Shown: piece after piece, positions 7,474-15,916 of the stretch
How the letters are laid out: each line of letters begins with the position of its first letter
Position numbering within the stretch: the first letter of the stretch is position 1
Assembly: GCA_016285215.1 (NCBI GenBank)
Contig: JAEEQI010000030.1
Span: forward strand, 1-18,180
Direction: 5' to 3'
DNA from: Bacteroidales bacterium
GTDB taxonomy: Bacteria > Bacteroidota > Bacteroidia > Bacteroidales > UBA932
DNA length: 18,180 bases
Notes under the pieces: model-generated
What the model was told of the DNA's origin: nothing
The model's input: only the letters and a program-made list of their open reading frames with translations
Database searches by the model: none
Translations under genes and position numbers: made by a program

Positions 7474-8496
7474 CTAGAAATCGGCCATTCGGGAGACGGG
7501 AGCCACGTCCAGCGGGGTGCGTACGCCGGCTTTGTACTGGAACCAGCCGGCCACCGCAATCATAGCGGCGTTGTCCGTGGTGAACTTGAATTCCGGCAGG
7601 TAGGTGTTCCAGTGACGCTTTTCGCCTTCGGCCACAATCCTTTCACGCAGGCCGCTGTTGGCACTGACGCCGCCTCCAATGGTGATTTCCCGGATGCGGG
7701 TTTCCTTGGCGGCGCGGATGAGCTTGGTCATAAGGATGTCGATGAGCGTTTTCTGGAAGCTGGCGCAGAGGTCTTCCTTGTTGTTTTCCAGGAAGTTAGG
7801 GTCTTTTGCGAGCTCGTCCCTTACAAAGTACAGCAGGGAGGTCTTGATGCCGGAGAAGCTGTAATCCAGACCGGGGATATTGGGCTTGGCAAACTGGAAA
7901 CGGTTGGGGTCTCCCTGCTTGGCCAGCCGGTCAATGACGGGGCCGCCGGGATAACCCAGCCCCAGCATCTTGGAGCACTTGTCAAAGGCCTCTCCCACGG
8001 CGTCGTCTATGGTCTGGCCCAAGATCTCGTACTCCAGCGGGCTGTTGACCTTGACAATCTGCGAGTTACCGCCGGAAACCAGCAGGCACAGATACGGGAA
8101 GGAGGGCTCGCGCACGGGGACATCGGGCTGGCGCACGAAGTTGGCCAGAATGTGCCCCTGGAGGTGGTTCACCATTACCATAGGAATGTCCAGAGAAAGG
8201 GACAGCGCCTTGGCAAAGGAAGTGCCCACCAGCAGCGATCCCAGCAATCCGGGACCGCGGGTAAAGGCAATGGCCGAAAGCTGCGAGGCCTCCACGCCGG
8301 CCCGGCGAAGGGCCTCGGAAACCACGGGTACGATGTTCTGTTCGTGGGCACGGGACGCCAGCTCCGGAACCACCCCGCCAAAGTCCTTATGGACTTGCTG
8401 TGAGGCAATTACGTTGGACAGCAGCACACCATCCCTGAGGACGGCAGCGGAAGTGTCGTCGCAGGAAGATTCTATGCCCAGGATATAATCGGCCAT
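7474..8496 (-). CDS. tsaD: tRNA N6-threonylcarbamoyladenosine transferase TsaD
   Basis: Catalytic subunit of the t6A complex. With TsaB and TsaE it transfers the threonylcarbamoyl group from threonylcarbamoyl-AMP (made by TsaC/Sua5) to A37 of tRNAs reading ANN codons. The 340-residue length is standard. It starts MADYILGIESSCDDTS with the family's ESSCDDT motif at 9-15. Metal ligands His111 and His115 sit in VNHLQGH, and the third ligand Asp308 is in TDNAAM. SGGNSQ (141-146) and IGGGVSAN (273-280) form the nucleotide-binding face. No partner subunits lie in the window. It is divergent from tamB, sharing a 55-bp control region with a TATCTTTG element 20 nt before its start. Confidence 0.97.
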   Translation of the reverse strand: MADYILGIESSCDDTSAAVLRDGVLLSNVIASQQVHKDFGGVVPELASRAHEQNIVPVVSEALRRAGVEASQLSAIAFTRGPGLLGSLLVGTSFAKALSLSLDIPMVMVNHLQGHILANFVRQPDVPVREPSFPYLCLLVSGGNSQIVKVNSPLEYEILGQTIDDAVGEAFDKCSKMLGLGYPGGPVIDRLAKQGDPNRFQFAKPNIPGLDYSFSGIKTSLLYFVRDELAKDPNFLENNKEDLCASFQKTLIDILMTKLIRAAKETRIREITIGGGVSANSGLRERIVAEGEKRHWNTYLPEFKFTTDNAAMIAVAGWFQYKAGVRTPLDVAPVSRMADF

Positions 8497-8516
8497 CGTT
8501 GATACATTTAGGGGTG

Positions 8517-8546
8517 CAAAGATACAAAATTATTGTTAATTTTGTA
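8517..8546. promoter_or_regulatory. Divergent tsaD/tamB promoter region with perfect palindrome
   Basis: TACAAAATTA (8523-8532) and TAATTTTGTA (8537-8546) are perfect inverted repeats separated by TTGT. On the plus strand TAATTTTG (8537-8544) fits TAnnTTTG and points at tamB, whose ATG is only 7 nt further on, so that transcript would be almost leaderless. On the minus strand TAATTTTG (8532-8525) and, just beyond it, TATCTTTG (8524-8517) both fit the consensus and point at tsaD. The second is the stronger candidate by position, about 20 nt before the tsaD ATG. No clear -33 box is seen for either direction. Confidence 0.6.
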
Positions 8547-8551
8547 GGATA

Positions 8552-11500
8552 ATGCGCAAGGGCCTCAAAATAACTGCTTGGATACTTGGACTGCTGGCAA
8601 TTCTGTTGCTGGCGGGCCTGGTGGCCATACAATCCCCCGCCGTGCAGACGGCCCTGGGAAAGCGCATAATTGGAATCATTCAAAAAGACGCAGACGCCAC
8701 CATCGAGTTTTCGGACATTTCCATCCGGCCCCTGGAAGCCATCATCCTCAAAGACCTGGTGGTGCGCGATACCAAGCCCGCCATTCCCGAGCTGGACACC
8801 ATCCTGTACGTGGACAATCTGTCCGTGAAGTTCTCCCTGCGGGGCTTCCTGAGCGGGAAAGGTGCCCACGTGAGCCGGCTGCGCCTCATTGGCGGCGGCT
8901 TCAACCTGGTCATGGAACCGGATCCCAACCGGCCCGGGCATGGTATCACCAGCCTGGAGCGTGCCTTCGGCCTGCAATCCGAAGAAAAAGAAAAGACGGC
9001 CCCCGGCTGGGGGAACCTGCTCACCGCCCGCCAGGTGGAACTGGAAAACCTTACCTTCCGCATGGAGAACGTTCCGCTGACCCAGAATACGGAAGGCCGC
9101 ACCATTCCGGAAGGCGAGATAGACTGGGAGCATCTGAGCATCCTTCTGGAACAGGGACACGTAGAAAACCTCAAAGTAGCCAACAACCATATCTCCGGCC
9201 AGAATGCCACCCTCCAGTTCCTGGAAAGGGACACCGGAATCCACTTTAACGAGGTTCACGCCAAGAGTTTCAGTGTGGGAGAGAAGCTGTTGGATATCAG
9301 GGACCTGCACATTGACGACGGCTATTCCGATGTTGGCCTCGAATACCTGAGGCTGGAAGGCTCCCTGGACGAGGATTACAACGACTTTACCAACAAGGTG
9401 GTCATTGACGGCCTTATCCGGGACGGTTCCCTGGTGGACATGGGCCATACCATTTCCCATTTCGCCTACTTGGAAACCACCTTCCGGGGAATAGCGAAGG
9501 GCCACGTGCGCGGCACGGTGAACGACCTCCACCTGGACAATATCACGGTCACGGACCCGGATAACGGAATCCGTGTAAGCGTGAGCGGCAGCATCCGGGA
9601 TGTGGAAAAGGAGGTCACCGGCATCTACGACATCAACGTCAAGGAAATTGACTTTGACCTGGACGGCCTGTCGGGCTTTGTGAAGGCCTGGGCTCCCTCT
9701 ACCAACTTGAATTTGAAGCAATTCGCCCCCGGAGAGCGCCTCCGCTTTGAAGGCAAGGTGCAGGGCCCGCTTAACGACCTGGGAGTCAACGGTCAGTTCC
9801 TCTCCAATATAGGCCGAATCCTGGCCGATGTCTACATCCGCAACGTGGTGGACGACAAGAAGGACCTGCACCTGGGCGGCCAGGTGGCTACCAGCAGTCT
9901 GCACCTGGGCAAGATTCTGGGCTCGGATGACTTCGGCCCTCTTTCTATGCGCACTTCGCTGGACGCTGCCTTCAAGGACAACGGAAAGATGGACGTGCAG
10001 CTGGACACCCTCCAGATTGCCGCCCTGGAAGCCAAGGGATATACCTACTCGGGCATTTCGGCCCGCGGAAGCTATAAGAATGAATCGCTCCAGGCCTCGC
10101 TGATCTCGCGGGACCCCAATCTCCAGCTGCGGTTCAACAGCCAGCTGGACCTGGGAGACCAACCCGACGCCCTGTACTTCTTTGACCTCAAGGTAGACGC
10201 AGACCTGAACCAGCTCAACCTGGACAACCGGGCCATTGCCGGCATCAAGTTCAACGTGAACAGCGACCTCCGCCGCTCCGGAGCCCGGAACCTGGACGGG
10301 GTGGTAACCCTGGCAGACATTACGCTGGAGAGCCAGGAGGGCGTCCAGCAACTGGGCAACCTGTTTATCACCGCCCACCAGAAAGACACCGTGCACACGG
10401 TCAACGTGAGTTCCGGCATCCTTACCATGCAGTACCAAGGTTCGGAATCCATTCTCCGTTTTGCCCAGGACATGAAGGATCTGCTGGTAGAGAAGGAGTT
10501 GCCGGCGCTGGGCGAAGACCCTGCCCAGAACTGGAACGGAGCCTCCTATAACCTGGCCCTGCAGGTGCTCCGAGCCCAGGAACTGCTGAACTTCTTTGTA
10601 CCGGGGCTGTATGTGGAGAAGAATACGCAAGCACAGATCCAGGTAAACCACAACGGCCTCCTGACGGCCAAGATGACCTCGGGCCGACTCGCACATTATA
10701 ACCGGTTCATCCGGGATTTCCAGCTGGATGCCAACAACAGAGGCAGCGCCTTGGAGGCCATCATCACGGGCAGTACGCTGGATCTGGGAGGCCGAAGACT
10801 GCAGAACAACCGCTTTGACCTCAACGCCAACGACAACCGCATTAACCTGGGCTATTCCTTTGACAACCAGGACGATGCCAAGACTTACGGCCAGTTTGAC
10901 CTCACGGCAGGGCTGGAGCACCGGGAGAACGGCGTGGCCGTTACCGGCCAGGTAAGGCCCTCGCACTTCCGCCTGGGAGGAGACGAGTGGAAGGTGGAAT
11001 CCCGCGACATTGTGTTTGACGGCGGAGATATTGAGGTGGGGCGCCTCCAGGCCACGCACGAGCTGCAGTCGCTGCTCATTGACGGCTCCCTCAAGGCGCA
11101 CCGCAACGACACGCTGCACGTGAGGATGGACCACTTTGACCTGGACGTCCTCAACACCTTCACGGGCGGCACGCCCGAGCTGGACGGTCTGGCCACCGGC
11201 CGTGCTATGATTATCTCTCCCACCAAGCCTTCCATCGGCCTGCTGGCCAATATCGTTTGCGACTCCACTTACGTTTCCGGTCAGCCGCTGGGAACGCTCA
11301 ATATTTACAGCACCTACGAAGAGCAGAACAACCGCTTTTCCGCCACCCTGCGCAACTCGCTCAACGGGCGCTCGTCCCTGGATGCCCAGGCCTACCTGGC
11401 TCCGTCCAGCAAGGACTTTTTCGCATCGGCCCGCCTGGACGGATTCAACCTGGGCTATATCTCTCCCTTCCTAACTGGCCTTTTCTCCCGGTTCGGAGGC

Positions 11501-13102
11501 TACCTGGACGGCCAGGCAGAGGTATCCGGCCAACTGGGCTCCCCGCTGCACTTTGCCAGCAAGGACCTCCAGCTCCGGGATGGGCTCCTGGAACTGGAAT
11601 TCACCCGGGTTCCGTACATAGCAGAGGGGAATCTGGAGCTCAAGGATGACGGACTGTATTTTACCCCGCTCCGGCTCTCGGACGGCCAGAATGGCCGGGG
11701 AAACCTGCAGGGTTGCCTTCTCTTCAATGACTTTAGCAATCTGGGAATGGACATCCACGTGCAAATAGAACAGATGCACGCGATTGACACGCCCAACACA
11801 CCGGACCAGAGTTTCTACGGCAACCTGTATGCCGACGGCCGGGTAGACGTAACCGGAGACCTGAACAAGATCAATCTGGCCATTGACGCCACCACCCGCT
11901 CCGGAGAGCTGCACGTGCCGCTGGGCTCCATGAGCGGAGACAGTTCCCGCGAGCTGCTCACGTTTGTGGAACCTGCCCAGGAGCAGGATCCGTACGAGAA
12001 GATGATGGCCAGCCGCACGCCCACCGGCAAACAGACCTCTGACCTGGATGTGGTACTGCGCGTGCACGCCACCCCCGACGCCCAGGTGTACATTGACGTA
12101 GACAACGAGAGTTCCCTGCAGGGAGCGGGCAACGGCACCATTGACCTGGTGAGCCGCTCCCGCACCGGCCTGTTCACCATGAACGGCAACTACACGCTCA
12201 CGAGCGGCCACTTCCACTTTAGCGCTATGAGCCTGGTGAGCCGAGACTTCACCATCCAGGACGGCAGTTCCGTGCGCTTCAACGGAGACGTGATGGACAC
12301 CGACCTCAACGTGAAGGGCCTGTATGTAACCAAGGCCAGCCTGTACAATTTAACGGCCGATGAAAGTGCCACTTCCCGCCGCACGGTGAACTGCGGCATT
12401 GACATCACCGGCAAGCTCCGCAACCCGGAACTCCACTTCTCCATTGACATTCCGGACCTCAATCCCACCGTGCAGGCCCAGGTATCCGCCGCCTTCAACA
12501 CCGAGGACAAGATCCAGAAGCAGTTCATTTACCTGCTGGTGGCCGGCAACTTCCTGCCTTCCGAAGAATCCGGAATCAGCGTGGGAGGCTCCGACGTGCT
12601 GTTCTCCAACGTATCCAGTATTATGTCGGGCCAGCTCAACAACATCTTCCAGAAGCTGGACATTCCTCTGGACTTGGGTCTTAACTACAAGTCCACCCAA
12701 TACGGTACCAACCTCTTTGACGTGGCCGTGAGCACACAGCTGTTCAACAACCGCGTCATTGTGAACGGCTCGGTGGGCAACCGCGAGCGGCTGGGCGCCA
12801 CCTCCACCAACGAGGTAGCCGGCAACGTGGACGCTGAGATCAAGCTCACGCGCAACGGCAACCTGCGCCTCAACCTCTTCACCCACGCCGCCGACCAACT
12901 CTCCTCCTTCCTGGACAACAGCCAGCGCCACGGTGCCGGTATTGCCTACCAGATGGAGTTCAACACCTTTGCCCAGCTGTTCCGGGAGCTGTTCAGCACC
13001 CGCGCGCAGAAGGAGCAGCGCGCCCTGGAAGAAGCGCAGCAAGTACAGAAAGAAGTAAAGATTCAGATAGATTCAACCGGTAAAGCCCATGTCCAAAGGT
13101 AA
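8552..13102 (+). CDS. tamB: Translocation/assembly module protein TamB (AsmA-like)
   Basis: A 1516-residue envelope protein. A single hydrophobic segment (about residues 7-26, ILGLLAILLLAGLVAI) anchors it in the inner membrane with the rest in the periplasm. About 30-1050 is long, repetitive beta-rich sequence typical of AsmA-like bridge proteins thought to carry phospholipid between membranes. About 1100-1480 carries the TamB/DUF490 C-terminal domain, with landmarks such as GNGTIDL, SGHFHF, DIPDLNPTVQAQV, QFIYLLVAGNF and LDLGLNYKS. The last ~35 residues are charged (many E, Q, K). Length is normal for Bacteroidota. In Proteobacteria it works with the barrel protein TamA; no TamA/BamA-like gene is in this window. 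The stop overlaps the next gene by 14 nt, implying coupled translation. Start chosen because the membrane anchor follows directly. Confidence 0.93.
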   Translation: MRKGLKITAWILGLLAILLLAGLVAIQSPAVQTALGKRIIGIIQKDADATIEFSDISIRPLEAIILKDLVVRDTKPAIPELDTILYVDNLSVKFSLRGFLSGKGAHVSRLRLIGGGFNLVMEPDPNRPGHGITSLERAFGLQSEEKEKTAPGWGNLLTARQVELENLTFRMENVPLTQNTEGRTIPEGEIDWEHLSILLEQGHVENLKVANNHISGQNATLQFLERDTGIHFNEVHAKSFSVGEKLLDIRDLHIDDGYSDVGLEYLRLEGSLDEDYNDFTNKVVIDGLIRDGSLVDMGHTISHFAYLETTFRGIAKGHVRGTVNDLHLDNITVTDPDNGIRVSVSGSIRDVEKEVTGIYDINVKEIDFDLDGLSGFVKAWAPSTNLNLKQFAPGERLRFEGKVQGPLNDLGVNGQFLSNIGRILADVYIRNVVDDKKDLHLGGQVATSSLHLGKILGSDDFGPLSMRTSLDAAFKDNGKMDVQLDTLQIAALEAKGYTYSGISARGSYKNESLQASLISRDPNLQLRFNSQLDLGDQPDALYFFDLKVDADLNQLNLDNRAIAGIKFNVNSDLRRSGARNLDGVVTLADITLESQEGVQQLGNLFITAHQKDTVHTVNVSSGILTMQYQGSESILRFAQDMKDLLVEKELPALGEDPAQNWNGASYNLALQVLRAQELLNFFVPGLYVEKNTQAQIQVNHNGLLTAKMTSGRLAHYNRFIRDFQLDANNRGSALEAIITGSTLDLGGRRLQNNRFDLNANDNRINLGYSFDNQDDAKTYGQFDLTAGLEHRENGVAVTGQVRPSHFRLGGDEWKVESRDIVFDGGDIEVGRLQATHELQSLLIDGSLKAHRNDTLHVRMDHFDLDVLNTFTGGTPELDGLATGRAMIISPTKPSIGLLANIVCDSTYVSGQPLGTLNIYSTYEEQNNRFSATLRNSLNGRSSLDAQAYLAPSSKDFFASARLDGFNLGYISPFLTGLFSRFGGYLDGQAEVSGQLGSPLHFASKDLQLRDGLLELEFTRVPYIAEGNLELKDDGLYFTPLRLSDGQNGRGNLQGCLLFNDFSNLGMDIHVQIEQMHAIDTPNTPDQSFYGNLYADGRVDVTGDLNKINLAIDATTRSGELHVPLGSMSGDSSRELLTFVEPAQEQDPYEKMMASRTPTGKQTSDLDVVLRVHATPDAQVYIDVDNESSLQGAGNGTIDLVSRSRTGLFTMNGNYTLTSGHFHFSAMSLVSRDFTIQDGSSVRFNGDVMDTDLNVKGLYVTKASLYNLTADESATSRRTVNCGIDITGKLRNPELHFSIDIPDLNPTVQAQVSAAFNTEDKIQKQFIYLLVAGNFLPSEESGISVGGSDVLFSNVSSIMSGQLNNIFQKLDIPLDLGLNYKSTQYGTNLFDVAVSTQLFNNRVIVNGSVGNRERLGATSTNEVAGNVDAEIKLTRNGNLRLNLFTHAADQLSSFLDNSQRHGAGIAYQMEFNTFAQLFRELFSTRAQKEQRALEEAQQVQKEVKIQIDSTGKAHVQR

Positions 13103-13799
13103 GTTATACCTCATTCCCACTCCCCTGGGAGAAGGAGACCCGGCCCGGGTGCTCCCGGCTTCCGTGCTGGAGGTCATCCCCACCCTCAACTGCTTTGTGG
13201 TGGAGGAGCTTCGCACCGCCAGGCGTTTCCTTTCGGCCGCAGGGCTCAAGGGGCATATTGACGAGCTCGAGTTCCACGAACTCAACGAGCATACCAAACC
13301 GCAGGAGGTAGAAGCCTTTGCCAAGCTCTTTGATGAGGGCCGAAGTGTGGGCCTCCTCTCCGAGGCCGGCCTTCCCGCCGTGGCGGACCCCGGCGCCCTG
13401 CTGGTGGCTCTGTGCCATCGCCACGGCATTGAGGTGGTCCCGCTGGTGGGTCCGTCGTCCCTGATGCTGGCCCTGATGGCCTCCGGCCTCAACGGCCAGT
13501 CCTTTGCCTTTGTGGGCTACATCCCGGCCAAGACGGAGGAGCGCCGCGCCGCCCTGCGTACGCTGGAGAAACGTTCGGCCAGCGCCCGCCAGACGCAGAT
13601 TCTCATTGAGACCCCGTACCGCAACGATTCCCTGATGGCAGACCTCTTGTCCTGCCTCAACGGCCACACACGCGTTTGCGTGGCCGCCAACCTCACCTGC
13701 CCCGACCAGTTTATCCAGACCCGCACGGTGGCGGAGTGGAAGTCCAAGCCCATTACCATTGGCAAGAGACCTTGTGTATTTTTGATCCTTAGCGTATGA
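13089..13799 (+). CDS. SAM-dependent methyltransferase, RsmI-like
   Basis: A 236-residue protein of the tetrapyrrole methylase (class III SAM methyltransferase) fold, related to RsmI, which 2'-O-methylates C1402 of 16S rRNA. It begins with LYLIPTPLGEG (6-16; RsmI has LYVVATPIGN). SEAGLPAVADPG (91-102), VGPSSLMLALMASGLNG (120-136) and ETPYRN (174-179, RsmI YESPHR) follow the family order. It lacks the extra C-terminal segment of E. coli RsmI (286 aa), and the N-terminal loop differs, so it may be a paralogue with another RNA target. It starts inside the end of tamB and its TGA overlaps the mtaB ATG (ATGA). This tight coupling to mtaB fits an RNA-modification role but does not prove it. Confidence 0.8.
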   Translation: MSKGKLYLIPTPLGEGDPARVLPASVLEVIPTLNCFVVEELRTARRFLSAAGLKGHIDELEFHELNEHTKPQEVEAFAKLFDEGRSVGLLSEAGLPAVADPGALLVALCHRHGIEVVPLVGPSSLMLALMASGLNGQSFAFVGYIPAKTEERRAALRTLEKRSASARQTQILIETPYRNDSLMADLLSCLNGHTRVCVAANLTCPDQFIQTRTVAEWKSKPITIGKRPCVFLILSV

Positions 13800-15025
13800 A
13801 GATAGCATTCACCACCCTGGGCTGTAAGCTCAATTACGCCGAGACGTCCACCTACGAGCGCGGTTTTGTAGCCGCCGGTTGGGAGGTCGTCCCTTGGACC
13901 GCCCAGGCCGATGTCTATCTCATCAATACCTGCGCCGTTACCGAAACGGCCGAAAAGAAGTCCCGCAACCTCATCCGCCGAGCCCACAAAACCGCGCCGG
14001 AGGCCCGCATTGTGGTCACCGGTTGCTACGCCGAACTCCGAAAGGAACAGCTCCTCTCCATCGACGGCGTCTGGAAGGTGTTTGGGGCCAAAGAGAAGAA
14101 ACAGATTGTGGCTGATGTGTGCGGCCAAGCCGCTGACACATCAGACTCCACTATGGGGGCTTATAGCTCGGGAGAGAGGACTAGATCTTTTTTGAAGGTG
14201 CAGGATGGGTGCGACAACTTTTGCGCTTATTGCACGGTGCCGTTTGCCAGGGGCCGGAGCCGGAACATTCCCATTTGTGAGTGCGTGAAGATGGCAGAAA
14301 GCATTGCGGCCGAAGGGGTGAAGGAAGTGGTGCTCACGGGCGTGAATACGGGTGATTTTGGACGCACCACCGGAGAGAGTTTCCTGGATCTGCTCAAGGC
14401 GCTCAATGAGGTGGAGGGCATAGAGAGATACAGGATTTCGTCCATCGAGCCCAATCTCATTACGCCGGAGATTGTGGACTGGATTGCTTCCGGAACCAAG
14501 TTCCAGCGGCATTTCCACATTCCGCTGCAGAGCGGCAGCGATACGCTTTTGAAGAAAGTGGGGCGGCGGTACGATACAGCGCTGTTTGCCTCTCGCATTG
14601 ACTATATCCGGCAGGCTATGGAGCGGCCCGGTGAGCCCAAGGTGTTCTTTGGCATTGACGTGATTGTGGGGCTGCCGGGAGAGACCGAGGAGCTGTTCCA
14701 GGAAACGTACACGTTCCTGAAGGAGCGGGTTAAGCCGGCCTTCATTCACGTGTTCCCCTACTCCCGCCGGCCCGGAACCAGGGCGGCGGAGTGGAAGGAC
14801 CAGGTGCAGGACAGCCTCAAGACCGAGCGCGTGGCCCGGCTGGAGGCCCTGTGTGAAGAGCTGCACGCCCAGTTTGTGGCCGCCAACAAGGGCCTGGAAG
14901 AGACCGTGCTGTGGGAATCGTCCGTCAAAAACGGCATTATGGGCGGTTACACGGGCAATTACATCCGCGTGGAGAGGCCTTACGACCCCGCACGGGTGAA
15001 TACTTTAGAGAAGATTGTGCTATGA
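13796..15025 (+). CDS. mtaB: tRNA t6A37 methylthiotransferase MtaB
   Basis: Radical SAM enzyme that adds a methylthio group to C2 of t6A37 in tRNA, giving ms2t6A, the step after TsaD. The 409 residues show the three family regions: an N-terminal UPF0004 domain with cluster ligands Cys10, Cys46 and Cys77; a radical SAM core with CDNFCAYC (Cys139, Cys143, Cys146), LTGVNTGDFG, SSIEPN and HIPLQSGSD; and a short C-terminal TRAM-like region (about 350-409). TLGCKLNYAET at the start and HIPLQSGSD favour MtaB over MiaB or RimO, as does the single protein length. Joined to its neighbours by 4-nt ATGA overlaps on both sides. A strong hairpin falls in its interdomain linker (14112-14144). Confidence 0.93.
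   Translation: MKIAFTTLGCKLNYAETSTYERGFVAAGWEVVPWTAQADVYLINTCAVTETAEKKSRNLIRRAHKTAPEARIVVTGCYAELRKEQLLSIDGVWKVFGAKEKKQIVADVCGQAADTSDSTMGAYSSGERTRSFLKVQDGCDNFCAYCTVPFARGRSRNIPICECVKMAESIAAEGVKEVVLTGVNTGDFGRTTGESFLDLLKALNEVEGIERYRISSIEPNLITPEIVDWIASGTKFQRHFHIPLQSGSDTLLKKVGRRYDTALFASRIDYIRQAMERPGEPKVFFGIDVIVGLPGETEELFQETYTFLKERVKPAFIHVFPYSRRPGTRAAEWKDQVQDSLKTERVARLEALCEELHAQFVAANKGLEETVLWESSVKNGIMGGYTGNYIRVERPYDPARVNTLEKIVL
14112..14144 (+). other. Strong hairpin inside mtaB linker
   Basis: CTGATGTGT (14112-14120) pairs with ACACATCAG (14136-14144), and GCGGC (14121-14125) with GCCGC (14129-14133), leaving a CAA loop and a 2-nt TG bulge. This makes 14 base pairs in a coding region. It encodes roughly residues 106-117 of MtaB, the variable linker between the N-terminal cluster domain and the radical SAM core. 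No function is established. Confidence 0.6.
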
Positions 15026-15903
15026 GTGTGAAGCTCACATTTTTGGGGACGGGAACGTCGCAGGGGGTGCCCATCATTGGGTGCCAGTGCCGGGTGTGCC
15101 AGTCGGCCGACCAAAAGGACAAGCGACTGAGGGCTTCGGCCTTTGTAGAGATGGACGGGCTCAATATCCTCATTGACGCCGGTCCCGATTTCCGCACCCA
15201 GATGCTCAGGGCCGATATCCGCCACCTGGACGCCATCCTCCTCACGCACAACCATAAGGACCATACCGGCGGCCTGGACGACGTCCGCTCGTTCAACTAC
15301 ATAGACAAGAAGGCGGCCGAGATTTACTGTGAGGAGAAGGTCCTGAGCACCCTCCGCAACGACTACGCCTACGCTTTTGCAGAGGACAAGTACCCGGGCG
15401 CCCCGGAGTGGCACGTCCACCTCATTGACGAGCGTCCCTTCCGCGTGGACTCCCTGCAGGGCACCGGTGACCTGGAGTGGGTGCGCAACAAGGGCTACTA
15501 CTACCGTCAGCCCGACGGCAGTCTCCTTCCCACTGACAACACCGTGCTGGAAGCACCCCGAGAGCATCCCAACGTGATTCCCATCCGCGGCTATCACGAC
15601 CAGATGCCCGTGCTGGGCTTCCGCTTTGGCAACATCGCCTACATTACGGATATGAGTTCCCTGCCCGAGGCCGAGCTGGAAAAGCTCCGCGGCCTGGAGC
15701 ACGTGACCCTCAATACCGTGGGGTACTATCCCCACCATTCGCACTTCTCTTTGGAGCAGGCGCTGGAACTTTCGGCCCGGATTGGTGCCAGGCATACCTG
15801 GCTTACCCATCTGAGCCATTCCTTCCCTCCCCACGAGGAGTTTTGCCGGGAGCTTCCGGACGGCGTTGGGCCCGCCTATGACGGCCTTGTTATTAACGAC
15901 TAA
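15022..15903 (+). CDS. MBL-fold metallo-hydrolase, PhnP-like
   Basis: A 293-residue metallo-beta-lactamase-fold hydrolase. The THNHKDHTGG motif supplies His76, His78, Asp80 and His81 for the two-metal site; further ligands are probably the Asp in YITDMSS and His in the C-terminal THLSHS. Cys21, Cys23 and Cys26 (GCQCRVC) match the extra structural zinc site of E. coli PhnP, a phosphoribosyl cyclic phosphodiesterase of the C-P lyase pathway. No phn genes accompany it, so a different cyclic phosphate or nucleotide substrate is possible. The ATG at 15022 overlaps the mtaB stop (ATGA) and gives the conserved VKLTFLGTGTSQGVP start; a longer reading from 14911 lies inside mtaB and is rejected. Confidence 0.85.
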   Translation: MSVKLTFLGTGTSQGVPIIGCQCRVCQSADQKDKRLRASAFVEMDGLNILIDAGPDFRTQMLRADIRHLDAILLTHNHKDHTGGLDDVRSFNYIDKKAAEIYCEEKVLSTLRNDYAYAFAEDKYPGAPEWHVHLIDERPFRVDSLQGTGDLEWVRNKGYYYRQPDGSLLPTDNTVLEAPREHPNVIPIRGYHDQMPVLGFRFGNIAYITDMSSLPEAELEKLRGLEHVTLNTVGYYPHHSHFSLEQALELSARIGARHTWLTHLSHSFPPHEEFCRELPDGVGPAYDGLVIND

Positions 15904-15916
15904 AACTCACAACCAT

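Noticed and set aside
7460..7474. Terminator just after tsaD
   Set aside because: Only a 4-bp GGCC stem with a 3-nt loop followed by CTTTT on the minus strand; too weak to call, and the ROK gene may be co-transcribed.
8387..11134. 915-codon open frame on the minus strand opposite tamB
   Set aside because: It is antisense to a well-supported gene and has no recognisable family; long open antisense frames are expected with this high GC at third codon positions.
14911..15021. Longer start for the metallo-hydrolase at 14911
   Set aside because: It would overlap mtaB by over 100 nt; the ATG at 15022 gives the conserved N-terminus and an ATGA overlap.
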